DNA of 46,065 nt from Campylobacterales bacterium. GTDB lineage: Bacteria; Campylobacterota; Campylobacteria; Campylobacterales; Sulfurimonadaceae. Position numbers and translations under genes: made by a program. The stretch covers positions 1 through 46,065 of the forward strand of contig JAPLGM010000028.1 in NCBI GenBank assembly GCA_026390165.1, in the 5' to 3' direction. Shown here piece after piece: positions 8,080-16,566 of the stretch (position 1 is its first letter; every line of letters begins with the position of its first letter). The notes below the pieces were generated by a model. It was not told where the DNA came from. It searched no databases and saw only the letters and a program-made list of their open reading frames with translations.

Positions 8080-8894
8080 AGTAAGACCCCTAAAATATTG
8101 ATAATCGCAAAACTCATCGCAAAACCATAAACAATTTTGACCATATCTGCCGCATGGACACGGGCAGTCGCATTATCAACAAGATTAACCAATAAGAATA
8201 CCCCCGCCACCAAAACAGCCCCAAGCCAGTACGACTCACCACCAAAGAGGAAAACAAAGCTATAGATAAAGAGGTATTCAAGAAAACGGGACATATACAA
8301 AAATTCGTAAAAAACCCCACTGTACTCGATCTCGATCCCCCCCACAATTTCCTGATGTGCCTCCCCTATATCGAAAGGGGATTTTTTCACCTTAATAGGG
8401 ACAATGATCAACAGTGCGACAAAAAGCAGTGGCAATTGGTGCCAGTAACCGTCCCCTTGGAGAATCGTTGTAATCTCAAAACTACCCGAAATCAGATAAA
8501 AGCCAACTGCTACTAAGATCAATACAGGCTCATACGCTACTACCATCAACAGTTCACGATTCGCACCCAAATGGGAGTAAACTGAGCGAACACTGTACCC
8601 AGCAAGAATGAGGAGTATTTGGGCAAAGAGGTGTAAAAAGATGATATAGATTAAATTCCACCCCAAAAAGATCGCCGCAACGGTAAACCACAAGACAAAG
8701 AAATGGGCAACTGCCAGCAGGGCATGGGGGGCATGGAGGATCAATGTTCGCTTATCAAGAAGCTTAAACATATCATAAAAAGGCTGCAACAAGGGAGGTC
8801 CTTGACGGCGCTGCATCCGAGCCCGCAATACTCGCTCCCCTCCGTAGATCAATCCACCCAACAACGGTGCCAGTACAATCCATATCCACGTCAT
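8076..8894 (-). CDS. NuoH/CooK/EchB/HyfC-like membrane subunit
   Basis: Integral membrane subunit linking the redox arm to the ion-pumping subunit. It has 272 aa and about seven to eight hydrophobic segments. The conserved NuoH-type loop is seen as ERVLRARMQRRQGP near residues 20-33 and a PFDIGEAHQEIVGG stretch near 174-187, matching the quinone-site loop family in complex I. It overlaps both neighbours by 4 bp (ATGA type), consistent with a tightly coupled operon. Confidence 0.9.
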   Translation of the reverse strand: MTWIWIVLAPLLGGLIYGGERVLRARMQRRQGPPLLQPFYDMFKLLDKRTLILHAPHALLAVAHFFVLWFTVAAIFLGWNLIYIIFLHLFAQILLILAGYSVRSVYSHLGANRELLMVVAYEPVLILVAVGFYLISGSFEITTILQGDGYWHQLPLLFVALLIIVPIKVKKSPFDIGEAHQEIVGGIEIEYSGVFYEFLYMSRFLEYLFIYSFVFLFGGESYWLGAVLVAGVFLLVNLVDNATARVHAADMVKIVYGFAMSFAIINILGVLL

Positions 8895-10651
8895 GATAAG
8901 ACTCCGATAAAGGCTACAGCAACAAATAACATTCCAAAACCCCCATAGATAATTTGCCGTACTCGTATCGACGGCTCATAATAGACCAATGCTGCATCGA
9001 AAAGCTCTTTCTCGCCGCAATGGTAGGGTTGAATACGATCATACCGCTCCATCTTTTGAACCATCGACGGCAATAGTATCACCAATAAAAGAGGGAGAGC
9101 CAGCCATGCAATAAAAAGATCCCCTTGGATAATAATAAATCCAGCCGCCGTAGCAATACTGTAAAAAGCAAGCAATATCAAAGGGATACTAAAACCATAC
9201 GGCAGATGTTCCTTTTGTGTTGGGAGAATATCAGAAGGGGCAGAGAGGAGCGCAGAGGAAACTTTAAAATACAGCAACACCAACAAGGCACTGCCAATGA
9301 CAAGAGACAATACGACAATCAGCAAGGCAGGGCGTTCCCGAAGAAGCGATGAAATCGATGTTATCGCCAACAGCTTCCCCATAAAAAGACCAAAAGGGGG
9401 CAACGTCAATGAAATAAACCCAAAAAGGATAAATCCGACCGTTTTTGGAGCTCTATGCACCAGCCCTTTCATCTCCTCAATATTTTTAACATGATACTGT
9501 TTTTCCAATACCCCCGCTGCAAGAAAAAGCAACGCTTTGGAGAGGGCATGAAACAACATCAGTACCATGGCAAGAGTCATACTCTCTTTTGTCCCGATCG
9601 CTGCCAATGCCATCATCAAACCCAACAGAGCCACGGTGGAATACCCTAATATCTCTTTAAAAACGAAACGTGACAGCGCCAGATACGAAGCTGCCACAAA
9701 TACAAGAGCCCCCGTCACACTAAGGAGACTTCCCAGTAATGTAGCCCCCAACACGGGTGCAAGTTTTAAAATAAGATACGGGGCGATCTTCACCATCGTT
9801 GCCGAATGAAGCATTGCACTCACAGGTGTAGGGGCAACCATCGCCCCCAATAGCCACCCCTCGAAAGGCAATGCCGCCCCTTTCACCAGTGCCGACATAG
9901 CAAGCAACGCCACCGTAAAAAGAACCATCCCCCCCGAACTCTTCAGCAAGGTATCAAACATCACGGTTCCATATCCCTCAATCGCGACCAATGCCCCCAG
10001 TAAAATCACAACCCCACCGATCTGATTCATCCACAATGCTTTAAGTCCGTTAGCACGACTGAGGGTATCGTTTCGAAATGAAATCAATAAATACGAGGCC
10101 AATGTCGTCATCTCAAAAAGGAGAAAGAAGAGGAGAATCGAATTGGCACAAACAATGAGGTTCATAATGGAGAGAAAAAGGAGAAGGCCTGCAATAAATA
10201 AACTCTTTTTAGTCGCAGATACAGGCTCATCGCGCATATACCGGACAGAGTAAAGGACGATAATACCACCGACACCGTTAATAATCAAAAACATAAATTT
10301 GGAGAGGTTATCGACCACAATCTCCGCTGGCCCTCCTGTTGGTGCAATAGACTCGACGTATCCATATAAGAGCAGTTGAACCGCAGAAAGAAAAATTACG
10401 TTAGCACTCCTAAATTTTATCCCTTGATAGAGAAAATAGAGTAGCAAAATGACATCAGCAGCAACAATCAAAAAGCTCATGCTATGAGAGAGATGAAAAG
10501 TCACTATTTCTGTAGAGCTGTAAAATGAAAAAGCAACTAACGTGAGAGTTACTAAAACAGAAGCAGTGATGAAATAATGTACCCGTTTAAACGGGAGTAA
10601 TAGAGTAAAAACTGAAGCGATAATCGGAAGTAAAATAAGTGTTAACATCAT
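8891..10651 (-). CDS. NuoL/CooM/HyfB-like proton- or sodium-pumping membrane subunit
   Basis: A 586-aa antiporter-like subunit with about 14-16 hydrophobic helices. It has the signature charged stretches of the family, such as RYMRDEP in the first half, GWLLGAMVAPTPVSAMLHS in the middle, and HALSKALLFL with an internal Lys. It should couple hydrogen turnover with ferredoxin to H+ or Na+ translocation. It is a single pump subunit as in Ech, though longer at the C-terminus, where a charged HCGEKE segment precedes a last helix. It is the first gene of the operon. Two ATGs lie in tandem (10651, 10648) after an AAAGGG ribosome binding site. Confidence 0.9.
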   Translation of the reverse strand: MMLTLILLPIIASVFTLLLPFKRVHYFITASVLVTLTLVAFSFYSSTEIVTFHLSHSMSFLIVAADVILLLYFLYQGIKFRSANVIFLSAVQLLLYGYVESIAPTGGPAEIVVDNLSKFMFLIINGVGGIIVLYSVRYMRDEPVSATKKSLFIAGLLLFLSIMNLIVCANSILLFFLLFEMTTLASYLLISFRNDTLSRANGLKALWMNQIGGVVILLGALVAIEGYGTVMFDTLLKSSGGMVLFTVALLAMSALVKGAALPFEGWLLGAMVAPTPVSAMLHSATMVKIAPYLILKLAPVLGATLLGSLLSVTGALVFVAASYLALSRFVFKEILGYSTVALLGLMMALAAIGTKESMTLAMVLMLFHALSKALLFLAAGVLEKQYHVKNIEEMKGLVHRAPKTVGFILFGFISLTLPPFGLFMGKLLAITSISSLLRERPALLIVVLSLVIGSALLVLLYFKVSSALLSAPSDILPTQKEHLPYGFSIPLILLAFYSIATAAGFIIIQGDLFIAWLALPLLLVILLPSMVQKMERYDRIQPYHCGEKELFDAALVYYEPSIRVRQIIYGGFGMLFVAVAFIGVLS

Positions 10652-10676
10652 ATCCCTTTAGGAATCATATTTGATT

Positions 10677-10705
10677 ATTATATCATACTTATTAATTTAA
10701 TCAGG
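10677..10705 (-). promoter_or_regulatory. Putative promoter of the hydrogenase operon
   Basis: On the minus strand TATAAT lies at 10682-10677, about 26 bases before the first ATG. Only a weak CCTGAT-like -35 is seen at 10705-10700. It sits in the 70-bp gap after the HD-GYP gene. No binding site of a known hydrogenase regulator is obvious. Confidence 0.4.
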
Positions 10706-10721
10706 TAGTAAAATATGGCTA

Positions 10722-11465
10722 TTAATGTAACATTCGGATCAGAATATCGACTAAATGATAATCAAGCTGATGCGCCATTTCCTGTTTGATTATCATTAGC
10801 GCCTCATAACTTGTATGGCTCTCTCTAAATGTTCGCTTAGTCGTTAAAGCATCGAATATGTCACACACCCCTATTATTTGGGCAAAGGGAGGTATATCAT
10901 TTTTTAAAAGTCCCTTTGGATATCCTGATCCATCAAGTTTTTCATGATGAAAAAGGACAGCATTTAAAATTATGGAATTTGTAATACCATTGTGTTCTAA
11001 AATTGAATGGCTGTATTGTGTATGATGCTTTATCGATTCAAACTCATCATAACTTAAACTGGCAGGTTTTTCCAGAATGCTGTTCTCCACACGAATTTTT
11101 CCAATATCATGCAATAAAGCTGCATAGGTTAATTCAATTAATTGTGCATGGGTATAGTGCATCTCCTTCCCAATTAAGGAGGCCATAAATGCCACATTGA
11201 CGGAGTGATGATGTGTCGTATATTCTTTCTTCATTATAAGTAAAAGAGGATGCATCACACTATTTGACATCCGCATCACACCAATGATCTGAACTACACA
11301 GGCGTGTAAAACATGTTTTGGAAGTTTTTCATCATTCTGCATAAAAATATGTTTCATCAAAAAAGTAACAACATTGTATATAATCGCGAGTTTCTTTTCA
11401 AACGTATTGGCAGATGAAAGCGCTTCTTCGAGTTTTAGTATAATCGATGTCGTTTTCGAACTCAT
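10722..11465 (-). CDS. HD-GYP domain cyclic-di-GMP phosphodiesterase
   Basis: Predicted to hydrolyse c-di-GMP. The HD motif is at H119-D120 (LLHDIGK), with the family signature HHEKLDGSGYP at 173-183 and the metal-site stretch HHHSVNVA near 85-92. The N-terminal ~80 residues are helical and hydrophilic, with no recognised input domain or membrane segment, so it is cytosolic. It lies 39 bp downstream of the GGDEF sensor on the same strand, giving a synthase/hydrolase pair that is probably cotranscribed. Confidence 0.9.
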   Translation of the reverse strand: MSSKTTSIILKLEEALSSANTFEKKLAIIYNVVTFLMKHIFMQNDEKLPKHVLHACVVQIIGVMRMSNSVMHPLLLIMKKEYTTHHHSVNVAFMASLIGKEMHYTHAQLIELTYAALLHDIGKIRVENSILEKPASLSYDEFESIKHHTQYSHSILEHNGITNSIILNAVLFHHEKLDGSGYPKGLLKNDIPPFAQIIGVCDIFDALTTKRTFRESHTSYEALMIIKQEMAHQLDYHLVDILIRMLH

Positions 11466-11504
11466 TTATTCCCTTCTCTTCTATTGATACAAAATTTTAT
11501 ATCA

Positions 11505-13427
11505 TTAACCCTCTACCCTATTACGTCCTAACGCTTTGGCTTGATATAAGGCGTTATCAACTCGTTGAATTAATCCTAGCTCATTTTCATTACTACGAAC
11601 AGACGCTACTCCAAAACTGGCTGTTTTTGTTCCAATTCTCGGGAATGGGTACGATTCAATCGCCAAGCGCAATTTTTCGGCTAGCTGGAGAGCTTCGTTA
11701 AGAGTATTTTGAGAACAAATAATCATAAACTCTTCACCGCCCCAACGCCCGAGTGTATCAGTTGTCCGGATATTTGATTTTAAAATCTGCGCCAGTTCAA
11801 TAAGTACCCTGTCCCCAGATAAATGTCCATAAAGGTCATTGACCTCTTTGAAATAATCAATATCAATCATTATCACACTCATAGGCGTTCCGTAACGCCC
11901 AAAACGGTTCATCTCTTTGTCTAAAATTTTGTCAAGATAACCTCGGTTATAGAGTTGTGTCAATTGATCCGTTATTGAAAGCTCTTCCGCATATTTTTTA
12001 TCGGTAATATTTTGTTGAATACTACGATACCCTATTGTGATATTCTCTTCATTGAGGATAGGTTCAATATTCATACGTACCCAGTAAATAGTCCCATCTT
12101 TAGCCCTATTTTTGATCTCTCCGGACCAAACTTTTCCCGTATGCAGATGTTTCCAAAGCTCTTGATGGAGGGATGAGGAAGTATCCGTGTGGCGAATTAT
12201 AGTATGCTCTTTTCCAATTAGCTCCTCTTTCGTATAGCCTGAAATATCACAAAACGCTTTACTAACGTATGTGATGCTACCCTTCAAATCAGTCGCTGAA
12301 ATGATGACATACTTATCCGTCATCATCTGCTGTTCTTCCAATGCACGTGTACGCTTAATAACCATTGCTTTGAGTTTACGGCTAATAATAATAAGAGCAA
12401 TCGTTACAACGACGATAGAGGCAAGTAAAGCTAATGCTATATAAAAATATCGAACATCGATTTGATGTTTTTCATACGGATTCCAGATCAGCCCCTCAAG
12501 GGCACGATCGATATCCGCTTTGTTGGCTTTATTCATCGCTCGATAAATTTCGGCAATGCGGTAAAAACGTTGAGGATTGGTATAACCAATATCGACCATA
12601 GAGGGCATCATCATATTTTCACTAATTTGTGCTTCATATTTCAAATGCTCCACGGAGCTTTTTGCATTGTATTTATTACGCAATACAGAAATGGTCTCGT
12701 CACGATTGGCTAAAGCATACCGCCAACCTCGGATTGAGGCTTCCAAAAAAAGTTTAGCACGATCAGAGTGTTCTGAAAGCTCTTTTTCCGTAGAAAATAA
12801 ATTATCCCCATAAAAATCGATACCATAATTAAGTGGATTGATAATCGTGATGGGAATCTTGAGCTCTTTCATACGAAAAGGCTGATCGCTCGAATAGGCG
12901 CTCATAACATCCACTTCATGACGAATAAATGCCATATTGGTAAAATCAAGTGGCGTATACGTGTAATCTGAAGGGGCTATATGGGCATCTTCAAGCATCG
13001 CGAGTAAAGGAGCATCATCAATCCCTTTTTGGTAAGAGACTTTTTTTCCTTTCATCTCATAGGGGCTTACAATCCCCGAATCTTTATGGGCAATAAATAT
13101 AAGGGGACTATGCTGAAAGATCGATGCCATAATCTGCACCGGCTTCCCCTCTGCACGATACAAAAGCAAGGCCGAGTCAGCGACACCATACTCTACTTCA
13201 CCATTAACAACTTGATCAATGTTATTTTTATCGGGATCACGTTCAAGGATCGTTACATCCAGCCCGGCTTCCCGATAAAACCCTTTTTCCAACGCCATGT
13301 AGTAGCCTGCGAATTGAAATGAGCTGAACCACTTGAGCTGAAGTCGTATTTTTTCGGTAGATGACTCTGCAAACATTGATGAAGAAATTACTATCGAGAG
13401 AAGAAACAATCCTACTACACACTTCAT
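11505..13427 (-). CDS. Periplasmic NMT1/ThiY-like sensor with PAS and GGDEF domains (diguanylate cyclase)
   Basis: A membrane sensor that would make c-di-GMP in response to a small ligand. There is a signal peptide (about 1-20), then an NMT1/THI5-like solute-binding domain (about 25-300, LKWFSSFQFAGYYMALEKGFY region) typical of pyrimidine/thiamine-precursor or sulfonate binders. A membrane helix follows at 327-349, then a PAS domain (about 370-475) and a GGDEF domain (about 485-640). The active site is GGEEF at 563-567, with an inhibitory RxxD site (554-557) five residues before it. The start ATG has a strong GAGGAGTAAAG site. It is the first gene of the c-di-GMP pair. Confidence 0.9.
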   Translation of the reverse strand: MKCVVGLFLLSIVISSSMFAESSTEKIRLQLKWFSSFQFAGYYMALEKGFYREAGLDVTILERDPDKNNIDQVVNGEVEYGVADSALLLYRAEGKPVQIMASIFQHSPLIFIAHKDSGIVSPYEMKGKKVSYQKGIDDAPLLAMLEDAHIAPSDYTYTPLDFTNMAFIRHEVDVMSAYSSDQPFRMKELKIPITIINPLNYGIDFYGDNLFSTEKELSEHSDRAKLFLEASIRGWRYALANRDETISVLRNKYNAKSSVEHLKYEAQISENMMMPSMVDIGYTNPQRFYRIAEIYRAMNKANKADIDRALEGLIWNPYEKHQIDVRYFYIALALLASIVVVTIALIIISRKLKAMVIKRTRALEEQQMMTDKYVIISATDLKGSITYVSKAFCDISGYTKEELIGKEHTIIRHTDTSSSLHQELWKHLHTGKVWSGEIKNRAKDGTIYWVRMNIEPILNEENITIGYRSIQQNITDKKYAEELSITDQLTQLYNRGYLDKILDKEMNRFGRYGTPMSVIMIDIDYFKEVNDLYGHLSGDRVLIELAQILKSNIRTTDTLGRWGGEEFMIICSQNTLNEALQLAEKLRLAIESYPFPRIGTKTASFGVASVRSNENELGLIQRVDNALYQAKALGRNRVEG

Positions 13428-13542
13428 CTTTACTCCTCTTCACTCTTTAGATAGCTTAATAGTATGTATTCTACTTTATATGGTATGAGAGATCCATTAA
13501 CTTAAAACACACCATCAAAGGGTAGTCCAAAACCTTTTTCGC

Positions 13543-13548
13543 TAAAAT
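13543..13548 (+). promoter_or_regulatory. -10 element upstream of rpe
   Basis: TAAAAT lies 28 bases before the rpe ATG, in the divergent gap between the GGDEF gene and rpe. No clear -35 is seen, which is common in Campylobacterota. Confidence 0.4.
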
Positions 13549-13576
13549 ACGAAAAATATTTCACAAGGTGTCTTTT

Positions 13577-14218
13577 ATGCTCGTCGCCCCCAGTATCCTC
13601 TCAGCCGATTTTGGTAATTTAGAACGTGATGTCCGTGCCATTTGTGATGCGGGGTGTGATTTCGTCCATGTGGATGTGATGGATGGACATTTTGTCCCCA
13701 ATATGACACTAGGGCCTGTTGTGGTATCAGCTATTGCTAAAGCGGCGACCAAACCCCTTGATATTCATCTTATGGTTCAAAATAATACTTTTTTTGTTGA
13801 TCTTTTCGCTCCACTAAAACCCGAATTTATCTCCTTTCATATCGAAGAGGAGAAAAATCCTCACCGCTTGATTCAGTACATCCGCTCTCTTGGAATCCGA
13901 CCTGCCATCGTTCTCAATCCTCATACCCCTGCTGAATCGATCGAATATCTATTAGGAGATTTGGATATGGTACTCGTGATGAGCGTTAATCCAGGGTTTG
14001 GGGGGCAAAATTTTATCCCCACCGTGGTCGAAAAGATCAAACGTCTCAAAGCCTTGCGTGATCGAATCAACCCCAACTGTCTTATTGAAATTGATGGCGG
14101 GGTAGGAAGTTCCAATATCCAAATGCTAGCCGACGCGGGGGTCGATGTATGTGTTGCAGGGAGCTACGTTTTTGGAGCAGACGATTATAAAATCGCAATT
14201 GATAGCCTTCACGTATGA
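13577..14218 (+). CDS. rpe: Ribulose-phosphate 3-epimerase
   Basis: Interconverts ribulose-5-phosphate and xylulose-5-phosphate in the pentose phosphate pathway. The TIM barrel has the family signatures: APSILSADFGNL at the N-terminus, HVDVMDGHFVPN with the metal-binding His and Asp, a HLMV stretch, MSVNPGFGGQ, and IDGGV near the C-terminus. I chose the ATG at 13577 (213 aa) because AAGG lies at a proper distance; a GTG nine bases upstream overlaps that site. The stop overlaps trpF by 4 bp. Confidence 0.96.
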   Translation: MLVAPSILSADFGNLERDVRAICDAGCDFVHVDVMDGHFVPNMTLGPVVVSAIAKAATKPLDIHLMVQNNTFFVDLFAPLKPEFISFHIEEEKNPHRLIQYIRSLGIRPAIVLNPHTPAESIEYLLGDLDMVLVMSVNPGFGGQNFIPTVVEKIKRLKALRDRINPNCLIEIDGGVGSSNIQMLADAGVDVCVAGSYVFGADDYKIAIDSLHV

Positions 14219-14802
14219 GAATTAAGATCTGCGGTATCACCAATCTCAAAGATGCCCTCCACGCTATAGAAGCGGGAGCAGATGCCCTTGGATTTGTCTT
14301 TTATCCTGACTCTCCCCGTTATATCACCCCTGAAAATGCCAAAGAAATCATCTCTAAACTTCCCCCTTTTATCGAAAAAGTTGCCCTTTTTGTCCATGAA
14401 ACCCCCGAAACTATCCGTCAAATCTGTTTAGAGACGGGGTGTACCCTTGCGCAAATTCATTTTGAGGTAAGAGATGATTTTTACGACGCTTTGTATTTCC
14501 CCACTCTCAAAGTCATTCGTGCCAAGAATCAAGAAGATGTGATGAAATATCCAAACGAATACCGTCTTATTGACGCCTATTGCGATGCCTTTGGCGGGGC
14601 TGGAAAACGGCTCAATATTGAATGGTTTGAAGGAGTTGACTGCTCTAAAATCATCCTCGCAGGGGGGCTTGACCCTCAAAACGTCGCTTCACTTAAGCCG
14701 TACGGTTTCTATGGTGTCGATGTTAGCAGTGGGGTAGAAAGCTCCAAAGGGATAAAAGATCCCCAAAAAGTTACAAATTTTATTCAAAGTGCTCGTCAAT
14801 GA
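14215..14802 (+). CDS. trpF: Phosphoribosylanthranilate isomerase
   Basis: Catalyses the Amadori rearrangement of N-(5-phosphoribosyl)anthranilate in tryptophan synthesis. It opens with KICGIT (catalytic Cys), has ADALGFVFYPDSPRYI, and ends with GVDVSSGVESSKGIKD, the phosphate-binding region. At 195 aa it is close to the usual ~200. It is coupled to rpe upstream and to a DnaQ-like gene downstream by 4-bp overlaps. No other trp genes are nearby. Confidence 0.95.
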   Translation: MRIKICGITNLKDALHAIEAGADALGFVFYPDSPRYITPENAKEIISKLPPFIEKVALFVHETPETIRQICLETGCTLAQIHFEVRDDFYDALYFPTLKVIRAKNQEDVMKYPNEYRLIDAYCDAFGGAGKRLNIEWFEGVDCSKIILAGGLDPQNVASLKPYGFYGVDVSSGVESSKGIKDPQKVTNFIQSARQ

Positions 14803-15575
14803 ATCCATTAGATCAAAAAATACTCAATCGTCTTGCAAAGCACGGTATCCCCAAAGAAGAGTTTGAAAGATTAATCGGCGATGATCTAAACTTGGAGATG
14901 CTCCGTGCTCAAGGGATGAATCTCATCTTTCATAATAAAAGCTATAAATTTCAAAGTACCCTGAGTGCTATTGATGATGCACTCTTTTGCATCATCGATG
15001 TTGAGACGAACGGTTCCAAAACAGCTCACCATCAGATTATCGAAATCGGTGCCGTAAAGTTTCAAAACGGTAAAATTATTGACACCTACGAAAGTTTAGT
15101 CCATTGCACCGAGATATCCGATCCCATTGCTGAGATTACCGGAATTAGCGTCGAGCAAACCCTCAACGCCCCCCATCTTGCCCATGTAATGTCTGAGGTT
15201 CGCCTCTTCTTGGGGGATGCGATTTTCGTAGGTCATGCCGCAAAATTTGATTACAACTTTGTCTCTGCCATGATGGAGCGTGTTGGTCTGGGAGGACTTC
15301 TCAACCGACAGCTGTGTACCATTGATTTGGCAGAGCGGACATTTGAATCTGAGCGGTATGGGCTAGCCTATCTTAATGATATGTATGACCTACACACCGA
15401 CGCAACCCATCATCGCGCCCTCTCCGATGCTATTACGACCACCAAACTCTTAGAGCAGGTACTTCCGATGGTTCCTAAAAATATACAAACAACCGAAGAG
15501 CTGATTGCCTTTTCAAAAGAGGCTACACGGATGAAACGGTTAAAACCGATAAAAGAAGAGAAGAAAGGAACTTGA
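14799..15575 (+). CDS. DEDDh 3'-5' exonuclease, DnaQ/PolC-epsilon-like
   Basis: A 258-aa protein with an exonuclease domain from about residue 60 on. Motif I is DVET (D67, E69), motif II is HAAKFDYNF and motif III HHRALSDA. The N-terminal ~55 residues form an extra helical region with no recognised family. It could be the proofreading subunit or a repair exonuclease; the sequence alone does not decide. It is the last gene in the rpe-trpF-exonuclease run. Confidence 0.85.
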   Translation: MNPLDQKILNRLAKHGIPKEEFERLIGDDLNLEMLRAQGMNLIFHNKSYKFQSTLSAIDDALFCIIDVETNGSKTAHHQIIEIGAVKFQNGKIIDTYESLVHCTEISDPIAEITGISVEQTLNAPHLAHVMSEVRLFLGDAIFVGHAAKFDYNFVSAMMERVGLGGLLNRQLCTIDLAERTFESERYGLAYLNDMYDLHTDATHHRALSDAITTTKLLEQVLPMVPKNIQTTEELIAFSKEATRMKRLKPIKEEKKGT

Positions 15576-15606
15576 AATTTATTTCTAGTGAACGAGTGAA
15601 AGAAGG

Positions 15607-15640
15607 GGGTAAATTCTCGAATTATTCCGAAAATTTACCC
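15607..15640. terminator. Hairpin between convergent exonuclease gene and accA
   Basis: Perfect 9-bp arms GGGTAAATT and AATTTACCC enclose 16 bases and overlap the accA stop codon. No T run follows on either strand, so its role in bidirectional termination is uncertain. Confidence 0.3.
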
Positions 15641-16557
15641 ACACCAACAAGACGGTTATAGCGTTGATCAAGACGCTCACTGTCGCTGAGCTTTCTTAAA
15701 GATGCTACTTGTGAGAGAAAATATTCCTTAACGGCATTCGCTGCACCCACTTTATCACGATGGGCACCGATGAGGGGCTCATCGATTATATCATCGATCA
15801 AATCCAACTCTTTGAGATCAGCACTCGTAATCTTAAGCGCTTTGGTTGCCGCTTCGACTTTAGAGGGGTCATTCCATAAAATTGCTGAACACCCTTCAGG
15901 TGAGATGACGCTGAAAACGGAATAACGCATCATTGCAAGGCGATCGGCAACACCGATTGCCAAGGCACCACCACTTCCACCCTCTCCGATAACCACAGAG
16001 ACGCTAATCGTATTAAGATTGGAAAGTTCGAGTAAATTACGAGCGATTGCTTCACTTTGGTTACGCTCTTCAGCCCCAAGCCCAGGATAGGCACCCGGAG
16101 TGTCGATAAGCATAAGGATAGGAATATGAAACTTTTCCGCCATCTTCGCCATACGCAATGCTTTACGATACCCCTCAGGGTTAGGCATGCCAAAGTTACG
16201 CTTTAGCTTATTTTTTGTTCCGCGCCCTTTTTGCTCCCCGATAATCATGACTCTCTCTGTTCCAATCATCCCAAGATAGCAAATGATAGCAAGATCATCT
16301 CGAAAATGGCGATCCCCATGAAGCTCATATTTTTTATCAAAAAGCATATTGACGTAATCAAGGGCGTAAGGGCGATCTTGATGGCGCGCAAGCTGAAGTT
16401 CTTGATAGGGGGAAAGATTTGCGTAGGTTTGCTGAACTTCTTTGTCTAAATTCTTTTTGAGGATCGTAACGGCATGATGATCATAACGGATCTCCGCTGC
16501 AATAATTTCCTCTTGGATTTGGCAAATTTTTTGTTCAAAATCAAGATAGGTAGCCAA
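15622..16557 (-). CDS. accA: Acetyl-CoA carboxylase carboxyltransferase subunit alpha
   Basis: Transfers CO2 from carboxybiotin to acetyl-CoA together with AccD, starting fatty acid synthesis. The family stretches [44 protein letters not shown] and the oxyanion-forming [12 protein letters not shown] are all present. Its 311 aa match the usual length. It lies 9 bp downstream of fabF on the same strand. accB, accC and accD are not in the window. Confidence 0.96.
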   Translation of the reverse strand: MATYLDFEQKICQIQEEIIAAEIRYDHHAVTILKKNLDKEVQQTYANLSPYQELQLARHQDRPYALDYVNMLFDKKYELHGDRHFRDDLAIICYLGMIGTERVMIIGEQKGRGTKNKLKRNFGMPNPEGYRKALRMAKMAEKFHIPILMLIDTPGAYPGLGAEERNQSEAIARNLLELSNLNTISVSVVIGEGGSGGALAIGVADRLAMMRYSVFSVISPEGCSAILWNDPSKVEAATKALKITSADLKELDLIDDIIDEPLIGAHRDKVGAANAVKEYFLSQVASLRKLSDSERLDQRYNRLVGVGKFSE

Positions 16558-16566
16558 GGAAAACCC

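Noticed and set aside
5681-10651. Partial complex I (nuo) operon
   Set aside because: The NuoD-like protein keeps all four nickel-binding cysteines, and NuoA, J, K, M, N, E, F and G equivalents are absent, which is the group 4 hydrogenase layout.
1580-10651. CO dehydrogenase-linked Coo system or formate hydrogenlyase
   Set aside because: No cooS, cooF or formate dehydrogenase gene is present in or beside the operon.
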